Under the pieces are notes generated by a model that was given only the letters and a program-made list of their open reading frames with translations, did no database searches and had not been told where the DNA came from. Below are positions 37,437 to 46,652 of a stretch of 64,000 bases of DNA, in pieces (the stretch's first letter is position 1; each line of letters starts with the position of its first letter). The stretch comes from Nitrospira lenta (GTDB taxonomy: Bacteria; Nitrospirota; Nitrospiria; Nitrospirales; Nitrospiraceae), in the NCBI RefSeq assembly GCF_900403705.1, contig NZ_OUNR01000018.1, positions 185,250-249,249 on the forward strand, given 5' to 3'. The position numbers were made by a program, and so were the translations under genes.

Positions 37437-38720
37437 TTATTGGACCGGAAATGTCCTCGGCAACCTTGAAGATTCTCCGATCCGCCCTTGCTCCCGATGC
37501 AGGTCAAGAATAGTCTCAATCGCATTGCGGTAGACATGGGTCCACCGATCTCGTGTATGGTGGGCCCGCGCCGACTCCCAGGCACGTCGGGCCATCCCTT
37601 GCAGTTCACTTCCAGAAAGACCGGCAACCCTTCGTACCGCACTCTTAATGTCGTCTACCGAAGAACGTGATAACTCGACGCCGAAATCATCAACGTCGAC
37701 CCCGCTTTCATAGCTGACGATCGGAATCAACCCTGCATGCATGCCACCGATCACCGATCCGCTCCTCGATTCTGAACAGGAGGCGGAAAGAATCCCGGCA
37801 CAGCGGTCAGCCAACTCCACAAACCGAGCGCTATCGACCTTGATCCAGCCGACCGTATGGATGTTAGCTGTCTCGTACAGCTCCTTGTGATACACACGCT
37901 CGAAATCCTTTTCGCCCTTCACAGGCCCGCAAATAGTCAGATGGCATTCCGGCATATCCGCAAACGCTTCCAAGATCAGGTCGAGCCCCTTGTGTACAAG
38001 CCCCCCGCTGTTGAGCCACAGAAAGTGGTTGCGGCAGCCTTCCCAATCTTTCCCGCCTGGCCATGGATATAGCACAGGAGCCGCTACAGGGACCGGAAAT
38101 ATCCGCTTTTTTGCATAGGCGAAGGTATCAATACTAAATTGATTGCCATTCATCGTTGCATAGTCGGCATGCTCGATTCCAAGATGCGGCATCATGAACC
38201 TCCAGGGCTTCAGGGTCACGCCCCGGCGTTGCTGGAGCTCCAGCAGGCGACGAGCCTCCGCCGCATTGTGGAACAGGGGATGGGCTGTATCGATATGCAA
38301 TACCTTAATACAATCCGGATTCATCACTGTGGCCAGTCGTTCGAAGTTCCACCGCGTATCGACAAACAGTGCATACGGTTTCCGAGGCCAAAAGTTCGAG
38401 TTATTGAAATTGATCACGTCGACACCGTACCCGAGGTCCAAGAATGTCTTGGCCATCTGAAGCGCCACCCAATAGTTGTGGTGCTCCATCGGAATCGGCT
38501 GTCCCGGGTCCAACAAGAACGCTCGAACGACATGCGACAGCAAAACTGTGCCCTTGGAAGGGCCGTCCGGTTCGAGCGATACAACCACGCGGTCGACCAT
38601 CTCCTGTCCCAAATCCTGTCGGCTCCGCGCCAGGGCGCTCTTCATGACGCTTGCAAGGACATAGGGCTTGGATGATTTCAGTGCCTGGATCCAGCTCGCT
38701 CTCGCATGAACGGGTCTCAT
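37437..38720 (-). CDS. GT4-like glycosyltransferase
   Basis: Start 38720 (MRPVHARAS) overlaps the upstream stop as ATGA and gives 427 residues. The donor domain is visible: FLWLNSGGLVHKGLDLILEAF, LTICGPVKGEKDF, HTVGWIKVDSARFVEL and SCSESRSGSVIGGMHAG. The acceptor domain is divergent, with NYWVALQMAKTFLDLGYGVDV, so this is a distant GT4 relative. It is coupled to a GINT1-like beta-propeller gene. The sugar is unknown. Confidence 0.72.
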   Translation of the reverse strand: MRPVHARASWIQALKSSKPYVLASVMKSALARSRQDLGQEMVDRVVVSLEPDGPSKGTVLLSHVVRAFLLDPGQPIPMEHHNYWVALQMAKTFLDLGYGVDVINFNNSNFWPRKPYALFVDTRWNFERLATVMNPDCIKVLHIDTAHPLFHNAAEARRLLELQQRRGVTLKPWRFMMPHLGIEHADYATMNGNQFSIDTFAYAKKRIFPVPVAAPVLYPWPGGKDWEGCRNHFLWLNSGGLVHKGLDLILEAFADMPECHLTICGPVKGEKDFERVYHKELYETANIHTVGWIKVDSARFVELADRCAGILSASCSESRSGSVIGGMHAGLIPIVSYESGVDVDDFGVELSRSSVDDIKSAVRRVAGLSGSELQGMARRAWESARAHHTRDRWTHVYRNAIETILDLHREQGRIGESSRLPRTFPVQ

Positions 38721-39670
38721 GCTCCAACCTCCTGGGGCGCCCCGGCAATTCGGCGAAACCCGTCGACACAGGCGATCCACTGCTGATCTCCAATACAGTG
38801 CGCATCAATATGATGCATCCCCAACCGATTCCAACCTACCCCGCTGCCGGCAAGGAGAGCGCCCTGGCAGCATGCGGATTCGGCATAACCCGTGGGAGTG
38901 AGCTCCGAAATGGCAAACGCCCGCACCGCCGTGCCGTATTCGGGATAACAATCCTGAGCGAAGCGCATCAGGCAACCGTCAACCGGCACGATTCGTCCGG
39001 CAGGCCGCGCGATATGCGAATCGCCTGCGATGAGCGGACTGCGCGGATGCTCCTGCCAGGGACCCAACAGATCGTCGGCCCAGTAGAGACGGAGCGTGTC
39101 GCATTGCCCGCCGCTGGCAGTTTCCGCGAAAAGCCACCACTTCCCATTGTGATGAACGATTGAGGGATCGGCAAAATATCCACGTAAGAGAATCCCGACC
39201 AGCGACCACCGGAGAGGAAACTCAAAGGCTTTATACAGTCGAAGCGTTCCTGCCCCGGTGCTCTCCGGGATCATGTAGAATTCGTGGTTCCATTCGAACA
39301 GATAGGGATAAGACAGGTGAAAAGATTCGGCCAGCACAATCTGACGATAGGTCCAGGTTTTCGCATCCTCACTCGTCGCCCATCCGATCTCGCCCTTGGT
39401 GGAATCCAGGTTGAGAACTTCGAATAGCATATGCCATTGCCCGGCGGCCTTGAGCATGAAGGGATCAGCCAAATACGCCGCACGGCAATCCATGACATCC
39501 TGAGCCTCCAACACGGGGTTGGCAAACCCTGCCGGCCCAAGCTGCAATGGGGACGGCCCGGCGAGCATGCCGATCGACCACTTATGCTCCCCAGCGATCC
39601 GGGCATAGCTATCCCGCTGCCTGAAATTCTGAAGCCCATGGGCCATTCGTGTGAATACCCGAGTCAGCAT
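38717..39670 (-). CDS. GINT1-like five-bladed beta-propeller protein, copy A
   Basis: 317 residues. The middle carries propeller-type repeats resembling GH43/GH32 folds: ADPFMLKAAGQWHMLFEV, IGWATSEDAKTWTY, LSYPYLFEWNHEFYMIPES and ADPSIVHHNGKWWLFAE. The closest named group is the glucosamine inositolphosphorylceramide transferase 1 N-terminal domain (GINT1_N), so a glycosyl-transfer or glycan-binding role is possible. It ends GMHHIDAHCIGDQQWIACVDG. AGGAG lies nine bases before ATG 39670. A clear paralogue is at 42144 and both have an SGNH-like gene nearby. Function is unproved. Confidence 0.75.
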   Translation of the reverse strand: MLTRVFTRMAHGLQNFRQRDSYARIAGEHKWSIGMLAGPSPLQLGPAGFANPVLEAQDVMDCRAAYLADPFMLKAAGQWHMLFEVLNLDSTKGEIGWATSEDAKTWTYRQIVLAESFHLSYPYLFEWNHEFYMIPESTGAGTLRLYKAFEFPLRWSLVGILLRGYFADPSIVHHNGKWWLFAETASGGQCDTLRLYWADDLLGPWQEHPRSPLIAGDSHIARPAGRIVPVDGCLMRFAQDCYPEYGTAVRAFAISELTPTGYAESACCQGALLAGSGVGWNRLGMHHIDAHCIGDQQWIACVDGFRRIAGAPQEVGA

Positions 39671-39770
39671 CACATCTTTCTCCTGACAATATTACGTCGG
39701 CATCGCCACAGGGTTTACCCGACCAGACAACGTTTTCGATGCGCGACCGCGCCCCGCCTTCCCCATCACC

Positions 39771-40610
39771 TCATCGGCTTCCGGTCGCCATTCCTGTGAA
39801 TCGTGGATCCTGCAAGGCTTGCTGCAATCCCAAGGGCGTCCCGATATCCACATACGCCTGATCGGCAAAACAGACGGAGTGAAATCGCAACCCATGCCTG
39901 AGTGCGGCTTGAAACACGTGTCCGACCGACAACTCGGGCGCATCCGCAACGGCATCCGGCCCAGCCGTCTGGTCAGAGCGTCCCGACAGAGCTAGATACT
40001 CGTGGAGAAATTCCGTAAATGACGGCCTCCATACCGCCAGGATCCAGCCATATTCGAGTGACGTCACCGCAGGCTTGATGTGGATCGACCGGACCGCTCC
40101 ATCAACATCGCACTCCACCATATCCATCGTCTCTGGACGATCGACTCGAAACAGGCCCAAGACCACATCTGTCCCAGTGGCAGCCTGGCATTCCAAAAGA
40201 CGGCTAAACGCCTCCTCACCTTCGAAGAGAATATCGGGGAACCCGAACGCGACAATCGCCTCCCCGACAAACGGAAAGGCTTGATCGAGTGTGTACGGGG
40301 TCCCGAATGGTCGCCCCATCATCAAATAGCCGAGATGCATCCCCACCGACGTTCCGTCGCCAAAGTATCGGGGAATGTCCCACTTCCCGTCACGCAGAAT
40401 GACGTAGGCTGTCCGAATCCCCGCCCGGCACATCTTTTCAAGCAAATACTGGGAGACCGCTTTCGGCCGTACCCCGTTCCCGGACTCTGCCGGCTGATAC
40501 CCGATCGGATAGACCTCTTTACTGCAGGGCAAGGGCGCAATCCTGGCCCCTTGGCCAGCCGCGGGGATGACGCCTACGATGACGCGGGTATGTTGAGTTG
40601 AATCGCGCAT
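39771..40610 (-). CDS. RfbA-like nucleotidyltransferase
   Basis: 279 residues of the nucleotidyltransferase (glucose-1-phosphate thymidylyltransferase-like) fold. Visible are PAAGQGARIAPL with the NTP-binding glycine loop, CSKEVYPIGY, VAFGFPDILFEGEEAF and a C-terminal VDIGTPLGLQQAL. Such enzymes convert a sugar 1-phosphate plus NTP to an NDP-sugar and pyrophosphate. The loop PAAGQGAR differs from the GGxGTRL of typical RfbA, so the nucleotide and sugar are uncertain. It is the only candidate of its kind beside the RfbF at 52046. Confidence 0.78.
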   Translation of the reverse strand: MRDSTQHTRVIVGVIPAAGQGARIAPLPCSKEVYPIGYQPAESGNGVRPKAVSQYLLEKMCRAGIRTAYVILRDGKWDIPRYFGDGTSVGMHLGYLMMGRPFGTPYTLDQAFPFVGEAIVAFGFPDILFEGEEAFSRLLECQAATGTDVVLGLFRVDRPETMDMVECDVDGAVRSIHIKPAVTSLEYGWILAVWRPSFTEFLHEYLALSGRSDQTAGPDAVADAPELSVGHVFQAALRHGLRFHSVCFADQAYVDIGTPLGLQQALQDPRFTGMATGSR

Positions 40611-40666
40611 GAATCAGTTAAATCCCTCGGATGCGGGACACAACCTGATTGACGGCCGCAATACCG

Positions 40667-42115
40667 TTACTGAGTGCGGAGAGGGAGAGGAGTCCCTCGC
40701 ACCACTCGAAGCACCTGCTCGCCAACCAGCCGATGGCCGGCGGTGTTGTAATGATTGGACTGCCGGAATGGGAATAGCCCGACGGGATCCGGATGCTGGG
40801 AAAAAGCCGGATGGAGATCGATGAACGGCAGCTTCAAATCATTGATCAATCGGAGGACAGACTCGCGATTCTTGTTGGCAAACTCGGGCTTGGCGTAACG
40901 CTCCCACTGCGGCAAATACACGAAATACAGTTGCCCGCCCCATCCATGCACCATAGAGTCCGCCTCGGTTAAAATGTCTCGAAAGAGCTTCATGCTCTCC
41001 GGACTCACCTCGTGAGACCAATAGGTCAACCGGACACGCTCCGCATCCTCGCGGGTCTGCCCAGCGTACCAAGCCGCCACGGCTTTCTGAAGATGATGTA
41101 GCTTGAGCATATCTTCCCATCCCGCCCGTTCGCCGCGCGTTTGCCGAGCCACGCTGACATACTCCCGCAGAATTCGGTCGAGCTCTGGCTGCCGATCGAA
41201 CAACCCCTGAGAGAAAGGACGGTTGACGTATTGCATCAACAAAGGACTCAGCTGCTCATGCTCCATATCCTGCAAATCATTGCCTTCGTAGTAGAACCAC
41301 AGGACCACCTTGGGTCGGCGTTGCGGCCCATACTCCTTCAAGGAGGCCAACATGGTGATGGGACCGTTTGAGTCCATTCCGAGCGTGACGGTCCCAGAAA
41401 GCTGCTCACGGATTACGCCCACATAATTCTCGCTCGATGGAACACAGGCACCATGGGTGAAGGAATCTCCTATCGCCAGGATGTCAAATTGCGGCAGGTT
41501 CCAGATGCCCGGCGGGTTGTGAAACCCATGTTCGTCGCTCTGATACGTGACATACTCCCCACTCTCATTGCAGAAAACCGTGTGCACATTGGAAATGCCT
41601 CCAAGTGGCAGAGTTTCGATTCCCTTGACGGACAACGCTTGTAAATGCTTCGTATCGAGCGAAACAGGTCTCAGCGTGGCGTGTGGGAACACGGCTGGAT
41701 AGGCGGCAATGCCCTGTCGTTCGAAATCCTGAATAACCTGCATTTTATTCCGACGATCAAACGTCGGCTTCTCTTTCGCATTCGCCGCCAGCCTCTCTTG
41801 CGTCGATTCTAGCGTATCATCGCTGGGAAACGTGAGCCACTGGGTTGCGGCAAAGTCTGCGCGGGCCGACGCCACTAGCGAGAGCGCGATCTCCCCAACG
41901 TAGAGAGCCACGACGGTCGAGACGACAACGAGCACAAGATTGAGCTTTACGATAGGAGGCAGCCAGCGCGCGGCAAACAACCCCAATGCAACCCCCGCCA
42001 GAACGACATACCTTGTCGCCATCCCATGAGTGGCGACAAGGTAAACTAGCAACAGCAGCATGCCGGTTCCAAGGCATGCAAGGGTCCAGTCGGCCAAACA
42101 CGTCAGCTGTTTCAT
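40667..42115 (-). CDS. Membrane-anchored SGNH/GDSL-like protein, copy A
   Basis: 482 residues with three N-terminal hydrophobic helices (about 10-30, 36-52, 60-80) and a large soluble domain. The SGNH block I is AIGDSFTHGACVPS with Ser218, and block V is near the C terminus as SNHYNTAGHRLVGE. The Asp that normally precedes the catalytic His (DxxH) is not obvious. The layout resembles periplasmic AlgX/AlgJ-like acetyltransferases that O-acetylate exported glycans. The duplicate at 45174 shares the same order. Substrate is unknown. Confidence 0.72.
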   Translation of the reverse strand: MKQLTCLADWTLACLGTGMLLLLVYLVATHGMATRYVVLAGVALGLFAARWLPPIVKLNLVLVVVSTVVALYVGEIALSLVASARADFAATQWLTFPSDDTLESTQERLAANAKEKPTFDRRNKMQVIQDFERQGIAAYPAVFPHATLRPVSLDTKHLQALSVKGIETLPLGGISNVHTVFCNESGEYVTYQSDEHGFHNPPGIWNLPQFDILAIGDSFTHGACVPSSENYVGVIREQLSGTVTLGMDSNGPITMLASLKEYGPQRRPKVVLWFYYEGNDLQDMEHEQLSPLLMQYVNRPFSQGLFDRQPELDRILREYVSVARQTRGERAGWEDMLKLHHLQKAVAAWYAGQTREDAERVRLTYWSHEVSPESMKLFRDILTEADSMVHGWGGQLYFVYLPQWERYAKPEFANKNRESVLRLINDLKLPFIDLHPAFSQHPDPVGLFPFRQSNHYNTAGHRLVGEQVLRVVRGTPLPLRTQ

Positions 42116-42143
42116 CTAGATATCCTTTCCGTCGCGCATGAGA

Positions 42144-43109
42144 TCATCTCATTGGTTTCAAATTCTCAAGTAAACTGGGGACAGCCGTCCATCCGTCGAC
42201 ACAGGCCAACCACTGCCCGTCCTCCTGGAGATGCGCATCAATGTGATGCATGCCACATTTGTTCCACCCGCTTCCGCTCGGCCCGAGGACCGGGCCGTCT
42301 GACGTTGCCTCCGACTGGTAGGCCGTGGGACTCAACTCTGTAATTTCGAAGGCCCGCACATCCACACCATACGTCGGATAGCAGTTCTGCGAAAACCGGA
42401 TCAACCTAGCTCCCACCTGTATCACCCGTCCGGCCGGTCGGGCTCTCTGCGCATTCAATTCAATGATCGGATTTCTCGGATGCGCCTCCCAGGGTCCCAA
42501 CAGCTCTTCCGCCATATAAAGCCGCAGTGTGTCAAAGCGTCCCTGACTGGATTCCGTCCACATCCACCACCGGCCCTCGTGACGGATGATCGAACTATCG
42601 GAATAGGCATGGCCTTTGAGCAATACTCCCGCCTGCTCCCACTGGTCCGGAAATCGGCGAGCTCGATACAGCCGCACCTCTCCTGTCAGATGCGACTCCG
42701 GAATCATGTAATACTCCCCCGCCCATTCAAACACGTAGGGATAAGACAGATGGAACGGCTCGGCCAGTACAACGCGCTGATAGGTCCACGTCAGTCCGTC
42801 CAAGCTGGTCGCATAACCAATTTCTCCGTGGCTAGCCCGGTTGTACAATTCAAAAAACATGTACCACATGCCGCCGGCATTGATCATAAACGGATCAGCC
42901 ACCATCAAGGCGCACACATCCGTCACATCGTCACGCGTGAGCACCGGCTGGGTGAGCCCTGGTACCGGCGCGAGTGCAAGTGGAGAAGTCCCCGTATAGA
43001 TCCCGATCGACCAGAGATGCTCGAAGTGTTCGGCCTCGAACAAAAGATGGTTGCCGGAGCGAGTGAGTCGTGAGACCAAGTCCTTGAACGAAGTCTTGAG
43101 GCGTCTCAT
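42144..43109 (-). CDS. GINT1-like five-bladed beta-propeller protein, copy B
   Basis: 321 residues from ATG 43109, which forms ATGA with the epimerase stop. It is a paralogue of copy A, sharing ADPFMINAGGMWYMFFEL, IGYATSLDGLTWTYQRVVL, LSYPYVFEWAGEYYMIPES and GMHHIDAHLQEDGQWLACVDG. The two copies align from the propeller start to the end. The gene sits between an SDR epimerase (upstream) and SGNH copy A (downstream), which suggests one functional module. Role as glycosyltransferase or glycan-binding protein is inference from the GINT1_N group. Confidence 0.75.
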   Translation of the reverse strand: MRRLKTSFKDLVSRLTRSGNHLLFEAEHFEHLWSIGIYTGTSPLALAPVPGLTQPVLTRDDVTDVCALMVADPFMINAGGMWYMFFELYNRASHGEIGYATSLDGLTWTYQRVVLAEPFHLSYPYVFEWAGEYYMIPESHLTGEVRLYRARRFPDQWEQAGVLLKGHAYSDSSIIRHEGRWWMWTESSQGRFDTLRLYMAEELLGPWEAHPRNPIIELNAQRARPAGRVIQVGARLIRFSQNCYPTYGVDVRAFEITELSPTAYQSEATSDGPVLGPSGSGWNKCGMHHIDAHLQEDGQWLACVDGWTAVPSLLENLKPMR

Positions 43110-44041
43110 CCTCTTCCTCCGCTTCCGTTTGGTGCATTCAGCGTGCTCCGGTACCATTCGACCGTCTGGTGCAAGCCACGCTCAAGGGGCGTCGACGCGC
43201 ACCATCCCAATTGCGATTCCGATCGAATCACATCAGCCACACACACCGGCTCCATAGGCCGGTCCGGCAGTGCGCCGAACATCGGCTGCGCCGAAGGGCG
43301 CATGATGGTAACCAACTGCTCGACCAATGCCCGCACCGACACCAACGACCCGGATCCCAGATCAAGTGTCTGGCCTTCGATCCCCGGACGCTCCGCGGCC
43401 GCCAAAAATCCGTCGATCACGTCGTCGACAAAAATCCAGTCTGCTTGCCACTGCCCACTGGATAATTGAGGTGCCTTCCCTTCCAGCAGAGACAGAATGA
43501 TGGAAGGAATGAGCTTGCGGGTATCCTGGGCCGGCCCATAGGTCATGAATGGCTTTAGAATCACCACCGGCGTCTGATAGAGCGCATGAAACATTCTGCC
43601 GTACCCGCTCGCCGCCCATTTCGCCGCAGCATAAGGGGAAACCGGCGTAGCCTCGCGCCCGCCCGTTCTCGGCTCGGTCAACGACCCGGTCAAGACCAGC
43701 CGGCGACACCCCGTTTCCGTGATCGCCGTCAGCAGATTGACCGTGCTTTCGAGAAGGCTATGAAATGTCGGCAGTACTAACTCTCGGGCCGGGCTGGCGC
43801 CAACAGCTCCGGCCAAATGATAGATGACTTCCGGCTTCACGGAGTCCAACAGGTCTCGAAAAGCGTTCATGTCACCCAAATCCGTTCGCCACCAGCGAAT
43901 CCCGCTATCTGGCTCTGGCTTCGGCGCCCGCGAGGTGGCATGCACCTGCGCGCCCTGTTCCTTCAAACGGCGGCAGAGATGGCTTCCAAGAAACCCGCTT
44001 CCGCCGGTCACTAATACCCTCTGGTTATTCCAAAACGTCAT
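43106..44041 (-). CDS. NAD-dependent SDR epimerase/dehydratase
   Basis: 311 residues of the extended SDR family. GGSGFLGSHL binds NAD, LVLTGSLTEP and the YxxxK pair in SPYAAAKWAASGYG form the catalytic site, and PFMTYGPAQDTRKLIPSII follows. It probably epimerises or dehydrates/reduces a nucleotide sugar. It is coupled to the GINT1-like copy B by ATGA and follows the dioxygenase with 27 bases. It could act in the RfbF-dependent branch, but nothing in the sequence fixes the substrate. Confidence 0.82.
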   Translation of the reverse strand: MTFWNNQRVLVTGGSGFLGSHLCRRLKEQGAQVHATSRAPKPEPDSGIRWWRTDLGDMNAFRDLLDSVKPEVIYHLAGAVGASPARELVLPTFHSLLESTVNLLTAITETGCRRLVLTGSLTEPRTGGREATPVSPYAAAKWAASGYGRMFHALYQTPVVILKPFMTYGPAQDTRKLIPSIILSLLEGKAPQLSSGQWQADWIFVDDVIDGFLAAAERPGIEGQTLDLGSGSLVSVRALVEQLVTIMRPSAQPMFGALPDRPMEPVCVADVIRSESQLGWCASTPLERGLHQTVEWYRSTLNAPNGSGGRG

Positions 44042-44068
44042 GGTTATGTCGTTCGTTTCGCTTCGCCA

Positions 44069-45010
44069 TTACCGCGAAGTTGGATCAAGATCTTTCGGCT
44101 TGTACAAAAGCTCCCCGGCCTCGCCCGTTCCATCGTCATAGAGAGCCACGAGTTCATCGGGAATATGGGAAAAGTCCGTTCCGCGCAGATAGTCGCGCAT
44201 GGTCGTTCCAGTACATTCCTCATCCACAGTCGGGGCCCCTTTTCTTCCCTTCACATCGTCCAGATGCACCACCCTAAAATCAATACTGAACCTGGTCTTC
44301 CCCGACGTATTCGGCACACTGGAGTGCATCTGCGCTCCGGAGAAAAAGACAATCCCGCCGGCTGGAACGATGAGTCGGATCTGGGAATCCAGTTCCAAGG
44401 GCTCCGTCGGCTTCGGCAACGGCCTGGGATCCTCTTTTAAAAATTTGGCGACATGCGCCCCCCGATTCTGTTGGTTCCACAGATAATAGTTGTAGCCTTT
44501 GGAACTATTTTTAACGGGGCGATTCCAGTACTGGGGGTGAAACGCCATCGCGTTGTCCGCCTGAATGTCATAGATCGGCAACCACCAATTGATCTGACAG
44601 GGAGGCGCCGAATACCAGGTGTCGCGGTGGGGATGCCAGGCATACGCGATCCCGGTCGTCAGATAGTTGTCGCTCGTCGAACTGCGCATTTTCGGTACGT
44701 CGAAATATGTCTTGTCCAAATCGCACCCCAAGTCCTCGAACATAGCGCGGATCAAGCGCTTGGATTCCGGGTGATGGATAAATCCCGGTTTCAGCTTCAA
44801 CAGAATGTCGGCGTATTGCTCAACGGACAGATGATACTGCGCCGTTTCTGGGTCCAGCGGCGCAAACGCCTCCTGAATGAGCTGCCTGGCAAAACCCACG
44901 AAGGCCAGCGTACTCTTCCTGGGCGAATACACCAACAGTTGCCCCTCAAACAACAACTGTCGTCGGTATTCGTCGTCGCACGTGAGGTCAAAATACACGG
45001 TGTTGTTCAT
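44069..45010 (-). CDS. 2OG-Fe(II) dioxygenase-like protein (phytanoyl-CoA hydroxylase type)
   Basis: 313 residues with a cupin-like core. AYAWHPHRDTWYSAP supplies the facial triad HxD (His128, Asp130), GGIVFFSGAQMHSSVP the distal His229, and TRFSIDFRVV Arg240 for 2-oxoglutarate. The family hydroxylates or oxidises an aliphatic carbon with O2 and 2OG. In a glycan locus it could modify a lipid carrier, an acyl substituent or a sugar; that is open. It is preceded by a 163-base gap and followed by the epimerase. No close homologue is known to me from this setting. Confidence 0.72.
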   Translation of the reverse strand: MNNTVYFDLTCDDEYRRQLLFEGQLLVYSPRKSTLAFVGFARQLIQEAFAPLDPETAQYHLSVEQYADILLKLKPGFIHHPESKRLIRAMFEDLGCDLDKTYFDVPKMRSSTSDNYLTTGIAYAWHPHRDTWYSAPPCQINWWLPIYDIQADNAMAFHPQYWNRPVKNSSKGYNYYLWNQQNRGAHVAKFLKEDPRPLPKPTEPLELDSQIRLIVPAGGIVFFSGAQMHSSVPNTSGKTRFSIDFRVVHLDDVKGRKGAPTVDEECTGTTMRDYLRGTDFSHIPDELVALYDDGTGEAGELLYKPKDLDPTSR

Positions 45011-45173
45011 GAGTTTCCTCCGGTTCTCCGGCCTGCCTGGGACAAGATTTCAGGTGACATTACTAACGTCATTTACTCACTACTCCCCTATACGCACCAG
45101 CACTCCAGCAACCCCCGCGAATCAATGCCATCAAGTAACGGCGCACTCCTCAACTTACGGTCATCTGAACCGA

Positions 45174-46652
45174 TCACGCCTCATGATTTACGCCGGCAAG
45201 CGCCTTTAGGATTTCTTCCGCAACCAGTCGATTGCCCTCTTCGGTATAGTGTCCATAACGACGGAACGGGAAGAGACTGACAGGATCCCCATGCTTGATG
45301 AAGGCCGGATGGAGGTCAACGACGAAAATACCCAGTTGCTTCACTACCTCTATGATACGATCCCTATCCTTGCTCGCATACTGGACATCCGCATACCGTT
45401 CCCATTGAGGCAGATAAACAAATGTCATAGTGCCTCCCCATGCCTCTACACTTACCTTCGCTTGTTCCAGGATGCGACGAAACAGCTCGATATCATCCGC
45501 TCGAGCCTGCGTGGTTCGGACAAGGAACTCCCGCGCATCCTTCGGCTTCAACCTCTGAACGGCCTGGGATATCTGCTGCCGGGCATGTGCGAGCTTGATG
45601 AAACCTTCCACATCGTCGAGGACACCGGATAGTGAGTGCTGTCGTACGAGATACTGCCTGAGATGTCCAAGCGGTTCGCGGGAATGGCGCACAGATTCCA
45701 CATACTCCATGAGGGCCTGATCGATCGCGGGCTGTCTCGAATGCAGATGCTGGGAAAACTCCGCCTCAAGGTATCGTCTAAGAATGGGGTTTCGTAGTTC
45801 TACTTCCAAATCCGCCAAATCGTTCCCCTCAAAATACTCCCATAACACTACTTTGGGCCGAACAATAGACAAGTACTCCTTGATCGCCGCAAGATCACAC
45901 AGCGGTCCGTTCCCACTCCGTCCTACGTTTAGGGTCGATGGTTGCTGCTGCCGAATGAGCGAGACAAAGTTTTTGTCAGATGGCACACATTTCCCATGTG
46001 TAAATGAATCACCCACTGCCCCAATCTTCAGCTGCCCGCTTCCCCACAGTCCCTTTGGATTGTTGAATCCGTATTCATCGCTTTCATAAATAATGAACTG
46101 GCCGCTTTCATTGCAAAGGACCGTGGGCTTGCCTGCAATTCCACTCAACGGCATCACCCCTACGCCATTGATTTTAACCGCCGTGGCGGCTTTTCCTTCT
46201 TCCCACCCCTCCAACAGGGCTTCCGCCGCTATATCCGGCCATGCATCGAGACCTTGAGCTCTCAGATCCATGATCGCTTTCAGCTTGCTCCTGGTATCGA
46301 ACGGAACGGTATGCGCTTGCGCAACTTTCGCCTGCTCTTTGACCACTTCTGCATTGTCTCCAAATGCCATCGGCATATTCGGAGCAATCAGATTCGAAGG
46401 GGGCATCAGCTGCAGAACGGCACAAACCGCTTCCGAAAAGTAGCCGGTTGACACCAGAGAGAGCACGGCAAGGGCCATATTAATGCGATGCCGAACCGGA
46501 AGTTTGAGTGCCGCAACCAGGCCAACGGCCAGAATCCCTATCGCCAAATAGTGAGCGGCCCAGCCATGCCGCAGGATAAGATAGGCCAAACTGGTGATCG
46601 AGAGAACGCTTCCGCCGCCAAGTACCACATTTGCAAACCGTTCCCCCGTCAT
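45174..46652 (-). CDS. Membrane-anchored SGNH/GDSL-like protein, copy B
   Basis: 492 residues with N-terminal membrane helices and a soluble domain paralogous to copy A. Shared landmarks are CNESGQFIIYESDEYGFNN, KIGAVGDSFTHGKCVPS (block I Ser), VVLWEYFEGNDLADLE, MTFVYLPQWERYA and PFRRYGHYTEEGNRLVAEE (block V region, no clear DxxH Asp). The start ATG overlaps the upstream ATP-grasp-like stop as ATGA. It may transfer acyl groups to the glycan on the periplasmic side. Function is inferred from fold only. Confidence 0.72.
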   Translation of the reverse strand: MTGERFANVVLGGGSVLSITSLAYLILRHGWAAHYLAIGILAVGLVAALKLPVRHRINMALAVLSLVSTGYFSEAVCAVLQLMPPSNLIAPNMPMAFGDNAEVVKEQAKVAQAHTVPFDTRSKLKAIMDLRAQGLDAWPDIAAEALLEGWEEGKAATAVKINGVGVMPLSGIAGKPTVLCNESGQFIIYESDEYGFNNPKGLWGSGQLKIGAVGDSFTHGKCVPSDKNFVSLIRQQQPSTLNVGRSGNGPLCDLAAIKEYLSIVRPKVVLWEYFEGNDLADLEVELRNPILRRYLEAEFSQHLHSRQPAIDQALMEYVESVRHSREPLGHLRQYLVRQHSLSGVLDDVEGFIKLAHARQQISQAVQRLKPKDAREFLVRTTQARADDIELFRRILEQAKVSVEAWGGTMTFVYLPQWERYADVQYASKDRDRIIEVVKQLGIFVVDLHPAFIKHGDPVSLFPFRRYGHYTEEGNRLVAEEILKALAGVNHEA

